Source: Ulota crispa
Lineage: Eukaryota; Streptophyta; Bryopsida; Orthotrichales; Orthotrichaceae
Length of the DNA: 64,000 nucleotides
Direction of reading: 5' to 3'
Assembly: GCA_963920765.1 (NCBI GenBank)
Contig: OY987246.1
Span: forward strand, 23,507,167-23,571,166
The first letter of the stretch is position 1. Each line of letters opens with the position of its first letter. The translations under genes were made by a program, and so were the position numbers. Of this stretch, positions 35,430 to 48,510 are shown one piece after another. The notes below the pieces were generated by a model that was given only the letters and a program-made list of their open reading frames with translations, did no database searches and was not told the origin of the DNA.

Positions 35430-36993
35430 TATAGTCTTTTAATTAATATGTTTGTTATTGGTTTTACAGTGTACACTATGTGTGTATAAGTAATATATAT
35501 ATTGTTTTGGTGAATATTGGGGATAAGATCAAATTGGAAAAGTAAAATTTATACATAAAGTAGCCATATTTAAAACCCAAATGAATAAATTTACAATTGA
35601 ATATAGGATCCCAAAAATATGTTTTGCCATAATTTATTATATAAGAAGATTGTTATTTTAAATACCATATTTTAGATAAATAAGCTTATAACAAATATCA
35701 TCTTATCTCAAGTATATATCATGAAATTACAATGAGTAATTACTCTAAACAATATCATCTTTTACCACCACACTTATCATTTTTGATGTAACGGACGCCT
35801 TCAAGGATTAATGCTCTACATCTTCTCATTTTTTACAAAAACAAGCAAATTTGTCAAGTCTAACGCCATCTAAATTAAATCAAAAAATCTTAACAAGAAC
35901 AATTAATTAAACAACATATCTTGAATAGTCATAGTTACCCTAATAAAAGAACTTTAAAAACATTAAAACCTAAGTAAGGTAGATAAAAATCTACCTCATG
36001 GATTTTCCCTCCAATTACAAAAAAGACAAACGCCAATAGTCAAACTTAGCACTGCTGATCTTTCACCACCTCTATTGTAGAAACTGACTCAAAACATTGT
36101 TTAACTCTCGGTTGTAGATCTTCATATTGGCCTTTAGAGATCTAAACGCCAAAAGTTTCTTTACTTTGTTTATCTTCTGTGCGTCATATCCTTCTTCAAA
36201 TTTAGTTATTGAATTATTCAAAAGAAAATAGTAGAAGAAATCATTCCACTTCTTGCTTTTTTTAGATTAGCTCAAGGAGTTAAATGAAGAGCTGCACTTC
36301 AAAAGCTTATGGAATTTGATGTCTTTACAAATCATATTAAGTTATGGATAGTGTTAGAAAAAGCAGAGATTAAGAAAATCCAACAATTTAATGAACTAAC
36401 TCTAAAAAAATATAAGAAGTAGAAGGATTTTTTTATAATCATTTTTTCAGCCTCATTGAACAAATGTATTTGAAGAAAGACACGACATTGGGAAGATGAA
36501 CACAATGAATTTTTTTTTGACATTTTGCTTTTTGAAAGCCAACAAGATGAATCATTGTATTGCCTTGGGCTACTCCTCTTGTAATGTCAATTATCTATAT
36601 AATGAGCTCATTTATAACCAATCTCACTTGGTTTCCATTTGCAATTTTCTTTTACATTTGTGTTAATGTGGGATATATATGTAACATATCTATAATTTTC
36701 ATATTGAATTCCAAAAGTAGTGATATAAATGCCTCCTTGAAGTCAGTAAACATGCAAAACATTTAATTGTGTTTGTGTCAACTATTTTTGAAGACTGTTA
36801 TTAGTTCTGTCCCTGGATTTATCCCCATTTGAAAAGCAAATGGAATTTGATTGTATGTTTCTACTACCATTTTTGTTATGGTTTCATATTCCATGTAAAT
36901 AACATACTTACTCAACATCTTAAAAAATATAAATAGGAGTGTTATTGGGCGTAGGTTTGGAGCCTTGGTATTAAAAGCCCCTGGTTTGGGTAT
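35430..36993. other. No gene recognised
   Basis: AT-rich with scattered short open frames on both strands (for example 36332-36523 -, 36560-36766 +) lacking motifs. Confidence 0.4.
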
Positions 36994-37292
36994 GTTATTA
37001 CAAGGGATTTGGACCCATGAAAGGGATGTGAGTTTGGATGTTCCTAATGCTATTGCTGGTTGTCAAAATAATAATAATAATAAAATAAAAAATAAAAAAA
37101 GTTAAAAGTAGCTTTTTTTTAAAAAAAATTTTCTAAAAATAATAATTAAATAATAATGTCTGACTTGGTCACACTAATGCCATGTCATACTGCTGCAGAT
37201 TGCTTATGTGGAAGTGTTGTGGAAGTGTTCCCAAAGCTCCCATAGTTTTGGGGGAAAGGGCCCATTTTTGGGTCCAAATCCATTGTAATAAT
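36994..37292. mobile_element. Small inverted-terminal element with internal (AAT)n
   Basis: TTATTACAAGGGATTTGGACCC at the left is matched inverted at the right (GGGTCCAAATCCATTGTAATAA). About 300 bp; an AAT microsatellite starts at about 37066. Class uncertain. Confidence 0.55.
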
Positions 37293-40200
37293 GATATAAA
37301 CTCTAATTTATAACTTGAAAAAATTATCTCAAGTTTAATTTGAACTTTGAATGTGTCGATTAGCCATTTCTCATTGTCATTCTTTCACATTAATTCAAAA
37401 TTTTGAGTTCATTTGATCATATAACGGTTATCTATTCTCATCTTTTTTTTTTATAATTTTGTCAATTCTTTTTATGACTAGACTTTGTTTTACATCCTTT
37501 ACCATCCATGAAAGCTTAATGTGATGTCTTTGATCATTTTGCCATAATTCATTTATATATTCTTCTCATTGAAATTAACTACCATAAGATCTCTAGTAAT
37601 TAGATCTGTTGAAAAATTTAGTAGCATAAGTTCATAAAAAATTTCAAGCGTTGCCTTTATTGCAGCTCTACTTGAACCTCCATCATACATCAATCTATGA
37701 AATTTGTACAGTAAATCTATATAGCGTCGATTTAGTGCATTTGCGTGAAAGTTCTTGTTGTAGTTGTTGCTCATCTTGAGGTTTTGTTTTGTAAATCATT
37801 TCCATTGATATTGTTCATCAATGTTTGATGGTTCCAAATACTTTAGCTGCCGCTAGATCAAGTCCCTATCAAACTACTATGTTCACATTTTCTCCTTTCA
37901 CTGCATCCATTTATTTTTCAACTTTGGTCATCTCTTTGTCTCCATGTTTAAAGTCGACGGGTATCATTTGAATCTTTTCCAAATTTGTAAATCAAATTTT
38001 TAACCATGCCTGCTGGTATGAACTTAAGGTTCTTGATATCATTTGCTCATTTTAGTATAATGATCAATTTATGTTTGAACTTATTTGCTATTATATTGTT
38101 GGTCACTATTTCTCATTTAATTGGATTAATAGTCCATTTCATGGTCTTGCTTTATTGATCGTGAGTGGTTCTCCATTCATTTATTTTTCTTTTCTAATTG
38201 CCATAGAGATGTATTTGTTATACTATCTCCTTGTATTTCATAACTATTCATCTTCAATTCCTCAGTTTTTTATCAACATGTGTTTGGTTGGGGAGGTGGA
38301 TCTGCTATAAGGTATGTATCTTATCAATTTCTCCTTATGGTGATCAACGCCCGGGACTATACATCGTCATTTGTATATGTTTGGAGGTTGCATCTCTCGA
38401 GTCCCTAGTTATTGATTATTAAGGCATAATTAAATATTTACCTGTTCAGTTTTTTTAGTGTCACTTTCACTAAGTTTTAGAAATTGCTGGCTTTTGTGAA
38501 CAATAAATTATGCACTACTTGATGTATCTTTTTGAAGAACAAATACAAATTCATTTCCTCTCAACAGATGGTGATCAATACTAGTTCATGATAGCCTTCA
38601 CTTTCACCAAGACAAATCTTAAATCCCTACTCAAATCAATTTTTAGAATTACTTAAGTATGAAAGCAGGTTTAAGAGCATGGAGGTTTGTCTTATATGTA
38701 TCTACAACATCAAATCCTTCTAATTCTATAGCTTTTAATCTTTTTGGCTATAATTCATTTGATTCTGTCGCATATTCTATAATATATAGGTTTTTCTCTT
38801 AGCTTCAAAATCTAGTTATATGGCTATTTATTAAGATGGATTTAATATTTCTTTATAGCTAGCCTAACTACTAAAGCAAGTTTTAAAATATTTTGCATTA
38901 ATTTGTTGACAACATCTTATTCATACTGTCTGGAATTCTAAAATCCACCCTATCCAAGTTAGTGCTTCCATATCTTCTTTGAAGCATAACCTTAATGTAT
39001 TTGGTAATCATGTTGCATGTTGTCATTTCACTTGTTCACGTTGTTTATTACTTTAAAATAGTAATGATCTATCTTCCGCTGATTATGTAATATTGGCAGC
39101 TCTGGTCTTGGTTCTTATGGCTTGATCTCTTATTCTTTGCGTAGTTTCAAGTTTTTGCAATACTTAGAGAATTCTCTTCCGAGCCATCTGCATTTTGGAA
39201 CTCATGTTCCAGGTCTCTTTTGTAGGTGATTTTGACATTTATTATGCATTTGGTCTCTTACCATCCATAACTTGTGATTGTGGTTCCCACTCGCTTGTAT
39301 AATTTGGTGTATCACTTGCGACATTTGTGCTGTTAGTTGAATCTCTTTTAGAATTTGAATAATCGCTATCGGCACTAATTCCATTATCCCAAATATCATT
39401 GGTCTAAAATTAACCTTATTCATGGGGTATCTTTTCCTTATTTCTTTGACAAAACTTGTACATCTGTTTGTTTTCTGTCCAATGGCCTTGTTAATGGCAT
39501 TACCTATTTCTATGGAAATTTTTCAAACCTCTACCTGATGTTTTCTAGCTTCCATCCCTTTTTGTGGGGATCTTAGTTGATATTGAAAAATTAGATTGAG
39601 TCTTTGATGAGTGATTTTCATATTTTCAAATCTTTTAAAGAATACTATTCAATTCATATTTGGAGTTCCTCAAGTGTTATCTGCCATCTACACTTAAAAA
39701 TTCTTTAAATGACCTAATTTTCATTTCTGTGCTTTTACTTGTATCTAGCAATATAATTTGCATACTGCCTTATTATATTATTTTGTACAAATTGCTTTGT
39801 ACAATGGATGTTTGCAATTGCAAAAAAGATGTTTGACGGTTTCTTGTTTTCATTCATTACAATTCAAATAATTTGCTTGACCCCCTTTATACCAAGTACT
39901 AACCAGTAATTTCACTGGCAAAATATTGAATGCTGCAGCAACCATGGTTTTATATTTTGACATACTAAGCTATGCGGTTTGTAGCCATTTTCTGCTTCTT
40001 GATGCTTGAAGTCATGTTAGAAGGAATTATTTAGTGGTTATCTTTTACACTAATTTTTTCCTGTCTTAATATCTCACGGTCTCTTTTATATACTTCTTGA
40101 GTTCTCTCTTCTCTTTGTCAAATCCATCTTCTCCTTTTCCGATGATTTTGACTTCCGCTATGTTATTGATATTTCTATTTTGTGTGTGTACCTTGAATAT

Positions 40201-40330
40201 TCCTTTTGTTGTAATTCGCATTCTTGTGGCTTGGCATGCATAGTATGAGTGTGTTGTATAAGTTATTCTTTTAGCTTTCTCTACAGTGCATATCTTCCTC
40301 TTCGTTTTGTTACATGTGATATCCAAAAAG
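37293..40330 (-). pseudogene. Decayed non-LTR retrotransposon (LINE) remnant
   Basis: Reading the minus strand, 39945 to 39787 translates to a run ending with the zf-RVT-like signature ETVKHLFCNCKHPLY, preceded by FNILPVKLLVSTWYKGGQ, with an in-frame stop where the usual second zinc-ligand Cys should be. This domain follows the reverse transcriptase in plant LINE ORF2 proteins. Other minus-strand pieces (40326-40066 and 37774-37553) have lysine-rich or GGSSRAAIK-type content that may belong to it, but I cannot assign them. The expected polymerase region would lie above 40.4 kb, where a TTAA palindrome is now inserted. Extent is approximate. Confidence 0.4.
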
Positions 40331-40736
40331 GTGAATAATATTGATCCATGAGTATTTATCTTTTACTATGAAACATACTCCTCATCCTATACTTTTATCT
40401 TTGTCCAAAATATATAATCACGTGGATACGTCTATCTAAATGTTTATATATCTTTAGCCCTTCATACTTGTTGATGATATGGTTATGGTAACTTACTTTT
40501 TTAATTTTTTTATCATATCTCAAAATTAAAATTTATAACTAATTGGAAATATGTAATCAATTCATTATGAGTTCTCTTGCTATAATAAATTGTAGGTCTT
40601 TGTATTTGGTTGTTCCTTGGTACTTGTCCCTTATTTTCTTAAGCTTGGCTTTTAAATATTGTCAAACATCGTTTTCAACTAGATACATTTATCTAGTTGA
40701 TTGCAAATGTTTGACTTTTTATTTTTCACGCTTTTC

Positions 40737-41469
40737 TTTATTCCCTAAATCCTTGAGTGTTCCCTCAGGGGACAAATGAGATTTTGGGCAAGTACCTATG
40801 ACTAAATTACTTTGTGTGATTTCTTGAAACTTTTATAGAAGATGGGGAATTCAAAGATCCGTGTGCACATCTAATTTTTTTTTCATTCTGACATTTTTTG
40901 AAGAAGTAAAAAATAAATTTCTGATCTTTTGGAGATGGGGTAGTCTGGGCAGCCCAAAAACTTTTTTAAAATTTACCTTTTTTTGAAATAAAAATCTAGA
41001 ATTGGTTCTTTGAGTTTACATATATGTGGGAAGCTTTGAATCACTCGTTTCCAGTAAATGAAATGAAAGTTATGAGGACTTTTATTTAACTAGTAGATAT
41101 GGCTCCATATCTACTAGTTAAATAAAAGTCCTCATAACTTTCATTTCATTTACTGAAAACGAGTGATTCAAAGCTTCCCACATGTATGTAAACTCAAAGA
41201 ACCAATTCTAGATTTTTATTTCAAAAAAAGGTAAATTTTAAAAAAGTTTTTGGGCTGCCCAGACTACCCCATCTCCAAAAGATCAGAAATTTATTTTTTA
41301 CTTCTTCAAAAAATGTCAGAATGAAAAAAAAATTAGATGTGCACACGGATCTTTGAATTCCCCATCTTCTATAAAAGTTTCAAGAAATCACACAAAGTAG
41401 TTTAGTCATAGGTACTTGCCCAAAATCTCATTTGTCCCCTGAGGGGACACTCAGGAATTTAGGGGTTAT
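40737..41469. mobile_element. TTAA-type palindrome with decayed ends
   Basis: The arms are nearly perfect: GAGTGTTCCCTCAGGGGACA near the left edge matches TGTCCCCTGAGGGGACACTC at the right, and CTATATCTACTAGTTAAATAA style tracts meet at the centre near 41100. Outer ends (TTTATTCCCTAAATCC and GGAATTTAGGGGTTATTT) resemble the family, but TTAA is mutated. The inner arms are very alike and the loop short, so a strong hairpin is expected. Confidence 0.72.
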
Positions 41470-42720
41470 TTCATCTAGCATGGTGAAATTTAATCAAAAT
41501 AATTATTTTGGATTTCTCAACTAAGGGATCATTGTGAATCCAAGTTGTTATTACCATTGGTTTCGGCAGTTTCTATCCTAAGCTTTAAAGTTAGTTAGTC
41601 CATAGTCTTGGGTTTTTAATCCCAATGGTACATTCATTATGTGAGCCGGTATTAAACTCCGCAAAATTAGCTCTTGGTTTGTTTATGTACTTCCATTTTC
41701 CAAGTATAACCCTTAAACTTATCAACATGTCTCACTACGATCTAAGCTCAGCTTATGTTCCATATTGGTGGGTGAGGTGGTCAAAGACCAACGTGCTGGT
41801 ATGGCTATTGATGTTTTGTTTTTTTATGGCCAAAGAGTAAAAAACAAAGTCCTAGAGGGAGGTCTTTTATTTTAGTTATTTATATTTTGGTGTTCTTTTG
41901 TAATTCTTTTAGTAGAGTGACTGTAAGTATTTAAGATAGATTGTTTGATCAACTGATTCTATTATGATTTTTGGACTTGATTTTTGTGACTTTAGACTTT
42001 ACCAGTTTACTTGTTTTTGTGAAAAATGAGTAGATGTAGAGCATTAATCTTTGAAGGCATATGTTGGATTAGGAGTGTTGAATGTAGTAGTGGAGGACAA
42101 TATTGATTTAAGGAGGAATAACTACAAAATTCTTGGTCATAAATTTCATACCAGATTGCAATTGTATCAAATGGTTGTGAAATTATAATTTGAGGGTGTG
42201 ATAATTTGAAGCTATAAGATTGTAATTTGAAGTTGAGATTTTTGTTTAAGGTTGAGATTGTAATTTAAGGTTGGAGTTTTCTATTCTAAAGTCCTTTTTA
42301 GTTTTGTCAGAATTGCCAAAATAAATTACAACCTTCTTAGAAAATTTATGTCAGTAATGTGCAATGAATATTTGTGAAAATATTTTGTAGTTGAATATAT
42401 ATTTTTCAAGTCAATTTAATTTTTGCAGCATTGTAATTTGTATTTTTTTCAAGAATTAACAAAATCAAAGATCAAATTTTTATTCTTATAGATTACAATT
42501 TAGAATGGAATTTTATAAATCTTCAAAAACAAAGAGACTATGTGAATTTCTAGGGGTTTAGAAATTATCATAATTCCTCATCAAAATTTCATACAAAAGC
42601 ACACTGATTATAAAAAATGAGTAAAACTTAGTAAAATGCATAAATCTTTTATGAACCCATGCTATAATTCTGTGATATATTAGCTCTAGAATTTTCACCT
42701 AAAATTCCTCAACACTTCTC
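41470..42720. other. No gene recognised
   Basis: A 71-codon open frame at 41625-41840 (+) has no recognisable motif. The rest is AT-rich. Confidence 0.35.
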
Positions 42721-42721
42721 G

Positions 42722-42870
42722 GCATCTAAATTGAGTCTTGAATGTATTTCTAAGCTAAGTCTTGTGCATACCTCTAAGCTGGGTCTTGTGCATACCTCTA
42801 AGCTGGGTCTTGTGCAGACCTCTAAGCTGAGTCTTGTGCATACATCTACGTTGAGTTTTGTGTATACCTC
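42722..42870. repeat. 24-bp tandem repeat, about 5-6 units
   Basis: The unit CTCTAAGCTGGGTCTTGTGC plus ATAC repeats with substitutions increasing toward both edges (AAGCTAAGTC, ACGTTGAGTT), the usual pattern of an ageing minisatellite. Confidence 0.8.
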
Positions 42871-44083
42871 CTAGTGCAAAGCAAAATAGATGTGAAACAA
42901 AGAAGTGAAAAAAAAGGAACAACTTGTAAATAAAACCATATGCTAAATAATAAGAATGTAACTAAAAGTAAATCAAAAGATACACGCTCATATGTTAAGT
43001 AGAGTCACTAAAAAAATCATTTAGTGAAAAATAATATATTGATATATATACAGTGGCTACTACAGCTAAGTGATAATTGGAGCAAGATAGATGAATAAAG
43101 ATTTCTATTAATAATATCTTCTCGCACCAAGATAATCTTATCTGAACAAATTTAAAATTGCAGGATGATATGTTTGATTTTTCATGCATTTTGCGCTTTA
43201 AAGAGCTTGATTTATCCTTAACTATGACACCAATAAGAAATTTTAGTTTTTTTTAAGAATGTTTGAGTGGAGTCTGTGCAAGTAAAGTTTGTTCACGTGT
43301 TGAATCTTGCAGTTGCACTGAGACCTGTTTTTGTCTACGTTCTTTATGATTATTATTTAACATATTTTTTACTAATGTTTTAATTTGTTATTTTTGCAAT
43401 AGAGGTGTCTTTTTTGTTGTGATCAACTTATTGCAACATTTATAGAAGAGCCAATCAATGATATTTTTTTTTCTAAGACAGGGAATTGGAAATTTTACAT
43501 TGTGAAGTAGGATTTTAGACCAAATATGTACAATACCTGAATTAATTACAAGAAAAAAATTGAAAGATTACAATAACGCTCAATATTGTAGTTTTTGTCT
43601 ATATGAAGGAGAAAAGCAATATTTGAGTGGTAGTTATAGGTTAATTTGGTCATTTTTTATTAAAGATACCTATCTTTTTTTGGAGTTTGAAAAATATTTG
43701 TTTGTCTAAAAGTTTGATTAGGATGTCTACAACTTAATTGCGTGTTCATAAGTACTAGGAACATTTTGTTGTTCCTGCAGTCACATTTTTTCTTATAAGG
43801 TGACGTTGTAATTCTACATGTTTTAATTGTTCATGGTATACTAATTTTTGGCAATTTTTATAATGCTTTAATTAGTACATAATAACATTATAGAGTCTGG
43901 GTGAATATATTCAATTTTTGACAATATGATATGCAGTTGAATTGTTTTTTAATCTCATTAGACAAAACTTTGGCTTTTGCGTCTGTGAAAAAAATTACAT
44001 TAATTTGTGGTTTTTTGAACATCATAATATATGTAATTGTATTATTTTAAAAATCCATTTTATAATTGATTTTTTGTTGCTTT
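42871..44083. other. No gene recognised
   Basis: AT-rich DNA with scattered open frames under 70 codons; nothing assignable. Confidence 0.4.
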
Positions 44084-44317
44084 TTAACCCATAAACGTCA
44101 AAGGGACATAACAGATACGTTGCCGTATATCTGGCATTTGCTACCAACAAGAAATTTTAACTTGGGATCTCAAAGAGCTTACTAGAACTGCATTTATCTA
44201 TATTCCAACTTCTTAGTTGATCTCAAATGTAGTAGAGGTGTGGATCGATTCCAAATACAAGAAAAATACCCTGTATTGTACTGGTCGCAAAGGGCCTTTT
44301 TGACATTTAAGGGTTAA
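44084..44317. mobile_element. 234-bp TTAA MITE (copy 2, best preserved)
   Basis: Starts TTAACCCATAAACGTCAAAGG and ends CCTTTTTGACATTTAAGGGTTAA, TTAA both sides. Opposite orientation to 6966-7199, same orientation as 24261-24494. Inverted termini about 22 bases. Confidence 0.75.
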
Positions 44318-44492
44318 GTTTCTAGTGAGCGTCTGTGTAACCAACAATGAATATATTATGATTTATGTGGTAAAAAATGTTGTAGTCACTAGTCAAGTAC
44401 ATTTTTATATAGCAAAGACCTAATTTGCCACATTTAGATGACACATTTGTGGCTCATGCATAAACATTTTAAACATATATGTGATGTAGAAA

Positions 44493-44665
44493 ATCCTTGG
44501 GGGGGTCACACCCCTTTACAATTGGATACCACCTCCAATAATGGGGTAATTAAATGGGGGGTATTTAGATTTATTAAGGTAATTATATCCTCCATTTCTT
44601 TAGATAAAAAACTACTTTATTGTATTTTAGGGTACCCTATGCTTCTTTCTAAATGGTTACATGAC
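44493..44665 (+). repeat. Dispersed repeat (pair with 49757-49935)
   Basis: GGGGGGTCACACCCC, a GGGGTA...TTTAAATGGGGGG tract, and AGGGTACCCTA are matched as the reverse complement at 49757-49935 (GGGTACCCTA, TTTAAATACCCCAT, GGGGGTGTGACCC). Probably a MITE or transposon end; terminal structure not resolved. Confidence 0.5.
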
Positions 44666-44689
44666 CTAATATTTTAAACCCTATTTTTT

Positions 44690-45689
44690 TTACAAACACA
44701 AACATATCATTAGAAAAAATTATGTGTATACAATGGGTTTACAAAAGACTTTGGCCTGCAAGAAAATAATGTAAGAATTTAACACATGGCAACTCCCTCA
44801 AACCATAGTTACAACCCTAACCCATTCCTAAAAATTCAAATTACCCTCAACCACATGCATACTCACGAAACGGCAAACGATGAGCTTTGAAACACTGAAT
44901 CCTAAAATGGAAAAGAAAAGAGGAAAGGAAGAAATTTGGGCAGAGGATAGCAGGTAAATTTGAGAGTGAACCCGAGCCTTATTGTCAAGAACTGCAAAAA
45001 TAATTGAGCAATAACGCTAATTTCCACCACCGTTGTTGGCAAAAGAAGATAAGAAATCTAACTCTAAACGCGCCAACAAAGAGAACAAATCCAACCCTAA
45101 ATGCAACCCCCACTAAGCTTACACTCCCGCGTTTGCAAGTATAGCATTGTGAGGAAAATTCTATAAGGAGGAAGAAGCTTCAATTGCACAGCACCCTCGC
45201 CGCCACTTTCAGCGCGCTCATATAATCTGGAGAGAGAAAAATTGCAAATAGCAAGAAAGCAATCTCTAATATGAGAATCACAAGTGCCAACAAGAGCAAC
45301 AATAAGCTAAGCATAACAACGTGTAAAGAAGCCAACCTGAAAAGAATCTAATCATTCTAATGTGCTCACCAGCACCAACCCTATTCTTGAGATTCCACAA
45401 CAATGCCAACCTTTGCCAGCATGCTTAACCCTTCTTCAATTACCCTACAACCTATCGCTAAACCCTAAACTAATACAATCCAAAACTAGGACAAAAAAAA
45501 TCATTTTTCATCCATATTGCTCATGAACTCTAAACCTTACACTCATCCTACTAAACTCTTTTAGGATAGTCCGATAATTCCTACCTCTTTTTTTTCTACA
45601 TTATTCTAAAATGGAGGATTATACATTAGCCTAATTTACATATAACAAAGCAAGACATATTTTTCCAATGCTATGGTAAATTTAAAAAG
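44690..45689. other. No gene recognised before assembly gap
   Basis: Slightly less AT-rich than its neighbours, with many short C-containing tracts, but I could find neither a coherent open frame nor splice-bounded exons. Confidence 0.35.
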
Positions 45690-45889
45690 NNNNNNNNNNN
45701 NNNNNNNNNNNNNNNNNNNNNNNNNNNNNNNNNNNNNNNNNNNNNNNNNNNNNNNNNNNNNNNNNNNNNNNNNNNNNNNNNNNNNNNNNNNNNNNNNNNN
45801 NNNNNNNNNNNNNNNNNNNNNNNNNNNNNNNNNNNNNNNNNNNNNNNNNNNNNNNNNNNNNNNNNNNNNNNNNNNNNNNNNNNNNNNNN
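45690..45889. other. Assembly gap, 200 N
   Basis: Exactly 200 undetermined bases, so probably a fixed-size scaffold gap of unknown true length. Open frames running through it are meaningless. Confidence 0.99.
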
Positions 45890-46382
45890 TATTAACACTT
45901 GAACATTGCTTGACCTCAGGAATTCAAGTTCCAAAAGTGCAAAGCAAGAACTTGATTTGGCCAATCCTTCACACCCTTAAGCATACCCTCAATTTTCTCC
46001 CAAAAATGCGTTGTTGAGAACATTCAAATTTGACTTTCTAACTGTCATTTCAAATCTCCAATATGGAGCAAGTATTACGTATGTTGAATAACATGCTAGT
46101 TGGAATATTAGAATTTCTCTCAATAAATTTTATGCTTTCAGGGGAACATGGATGTGGTGTTTAGGCAAGACTAGGCTATTGAGTTTTTACAAATACATAA
46201 ATAAATAAACTTATGTATAATCAAGTAAGATGTTTGAATGTACTGTACAAAATCTACAAAATGATTCTTCTAAAGTAAAGTGCATTTCTTACTATGGCGG
46301 CTAAAGTCATGTTGAATCATTAAGAAGAAATTGATAAACTTCTGTAAAATTGAGGAAAGATGCTTGAATGTACTATACTATA
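45890..46382. other. No gene recognised
   Basis: Short AT-rich segment between the gap and the next foldback element. Confidence 0.4.
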
Positions 46383-47261
46383 CAATGGAGGGACAAAAAG
46401 ATTGGGAATACCCTACTATGCCATCCAAAGAACTTTGCCTAACACATAGAGTATAACTAATATTTTCTTATCTTGCATCATTGGTGTTTAATTCTTATGC
46501 AACCTCCATCAAGCATACCTAATTTTGGTTCCTAAAAATCAAAACCCTATTTTTGGTGAAATATTTTACATAAAATTCATGGTTTTACATGATAATTAAT
46601 GAAACAAATATTGGTGATGAATTTTTGAGATTAGATTGCATAGGTATGTAAGAAACATCCATACACACATCTTTCCTAACAACAAGCATCTCCAAAAAGC
46701 TTCAAAATTCCTTCTATAGAGATTTTAGTGTTGGGATGATTATGACCAAATTTTGTAAAATAGATATAATTGTATGGTAATCAGATTTTGCCAAACTAAA
46801 CTTATTCTTGTGCTTAAAGGTACAAACTTAATAATAATGGACAAGTCAAATTGAAAAATCTGATTACCATACAATTACATCTATTTTACAAAATATGGTC
46901 ATAATCATCCCAACACTAAAATCTCTATAGAAGGAATTTTGAAGCTTTTTGGAGATGCTTGTTGTAAGGAAAGATATGTACATGGATATTTCTTACATAC
47001 CCATGCAATCCAAACTCAAAAATTCATCACCAATATTTGTTTCATTAATTATCATGTAAAACCATGAATTTTATGTAAAATATTTCACCAAAAATAGGGT
47101 TTTGATTTTTAGGAACCAAAATTAGGTATGCTTGATGGAGGTTGCATAAGAATTAAACACCAATGATGCAAGATAAGAAAATATTAGTTATACTCTATAT
47201 GTTAGGCAAAGTTCTTTGGATAGCATAGTAGGGTATTCCCAATCTTTTTGTCCCCCCACTG
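46383..47261. mobile_element. Tc1/mariner-like palindromic foldback element
   Basis: 879 bp, flanked by TA (46381-46382, 47262-47263). Ends CAATGGAGGGACAAAAAG and, inverted, CAGTGGGGGGACAAAAAG. The arms match with few differences (AAAATCAAAACCCTATTTTT, TTAATTATCATGTAAAACC). Centre near 46820. The best-preserved member of the family. No coding frame. Confidence 0.82.
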
Positions 47262-47263
47262 TA

Positions 47264-48070
47264 CATGATTTACAAAATCATTGCACCGATTGCCCTTGGC
47301 AATATAAATGTAGGTCTTTTATGGATGTAATTTTCTTAATGTTCATTGATTTCAATATGCTAAACAACCATCATGGATTTTTTCATCCAGCTTAGACCAC
47401 CACTTTTCATTCATTAACTTTTATTCATTGACTCCAATGAATATTGTTGATGTATTTCATCCACATCCTCCCCTCTTTCAAATGATTATTGCACTTTAGA
47501 GACAAATTGTGTTGTTTTAGGGAATTTTTTGTTGTTTCAAAACATCCAATCTCAAATTAAGAAAAATTTAATTTCTCCTCCTAAACTCTAAAAAGTCTCT
47601 TTTATTGCTCACCGCTCACTGCTCACTGCTCATTGCTCACAATTTAGCAACCTTGCACTAGAACCACTTCAAATGCCAGTGAGTTGTGTGCTTTCATGGT
47701 CTACTTTAGCACCCTAAATCTTGTCAAAAACTTTGAAAATTGGAGGGTAGGCAGATGTCCTATTCTCAAACCATGGTACAAAATTTCATAGTGTAATTCC
47801 GCTTGATCAGGACAAAATAAGGTGAGAATTGTGTCACATGTCCATAAATTTGGGCAAACAACCAGTTTTCAACTCGCCTTTGACCATTATAATAATGGAA
47901 GTAGGACGGTCACAGTTCTCCAAATTTTCAAATGGTCTCCGGGCTCAAGATAACCACTTTTTTCAAAGGTTCATATCCATGGATTTTATTTTTGCACAAA
48001 CCATAGGGTCTTGATTACTCAAGGTCCTCTAAACCTTTAGAGCACTCATTTTGAGCTGGGCGCTCAGGGG
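47264..48070. other. No gene; right end of a TTAA-family element at 48060-48074
   Basis: The right edge GGGCGCTCAGGGGTTAA matches the inverted left end of 26677-27465, but no corresponding left end was found upstream, so this is probably a truncated element. A short GCTCACT heptamer array (about 5 copies) lies at 47608-47640. Confidence 0.4.
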
Positions 48071-48314
48071 TTAAAGACTAGATGTTATTGTTTAACCTTT
48101 GCATGGACTTAATGTTTGTGTAGTATGTAAGAAAGGTAACAATGCCTTATAAATGTGCATATTTGTATACTAGTTTGACCTTCAAAGGACCAAAGTATGT
48201 TTTTGGGCAACATAGCAATTTTGGGCAAGGCTAGTACTTATAAAATAATAAATCCATCTTCACAAAAAATTAGAGGACATGTCCAGAGGATTTTCAAATC
48301 ATTTCAATTTATAC

Positions 48315-48510
48315 CACTAGTAGAAAACTGGGTTGGAACCCACATTTTTATATAAGGTAGTTCTAGTTGAGTTCCTTGTTTCCAACGCAAAATTTTGCTG
48401 AACAACGCAAAATTTTGCTGAACAACGCAAAATTTTGTGTTGGAAACAAGGAACTCAAAATGAACTACCTTATATAAAAAGGTGGGTTCCAAAGCAGTTT
48501 TCTACTAGTA
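48315..48510. mobile_element. CACTA-like hairpin MITE with a triplicated loop
   Basis: Starts CACTAGTAGAAAACTGGG, ends CAGTTTTCTACTAGTA. The arms share GAGTTCCTTGTTTCCAAC with the 4175-4328 element. The loop contains three copies of a 20-base unit AACAACGCAAAATTTTGCTG (48384-48438), each itself containing the palindrome GCAAAATTTTGC. Non-coding. Confidence 0.78.

Noticed and set aside
45671..46017. Open frames of 97-114 codons on both strands
   Set aside because: They consist mainly of undetermined residues across the 200-base assembly gap.
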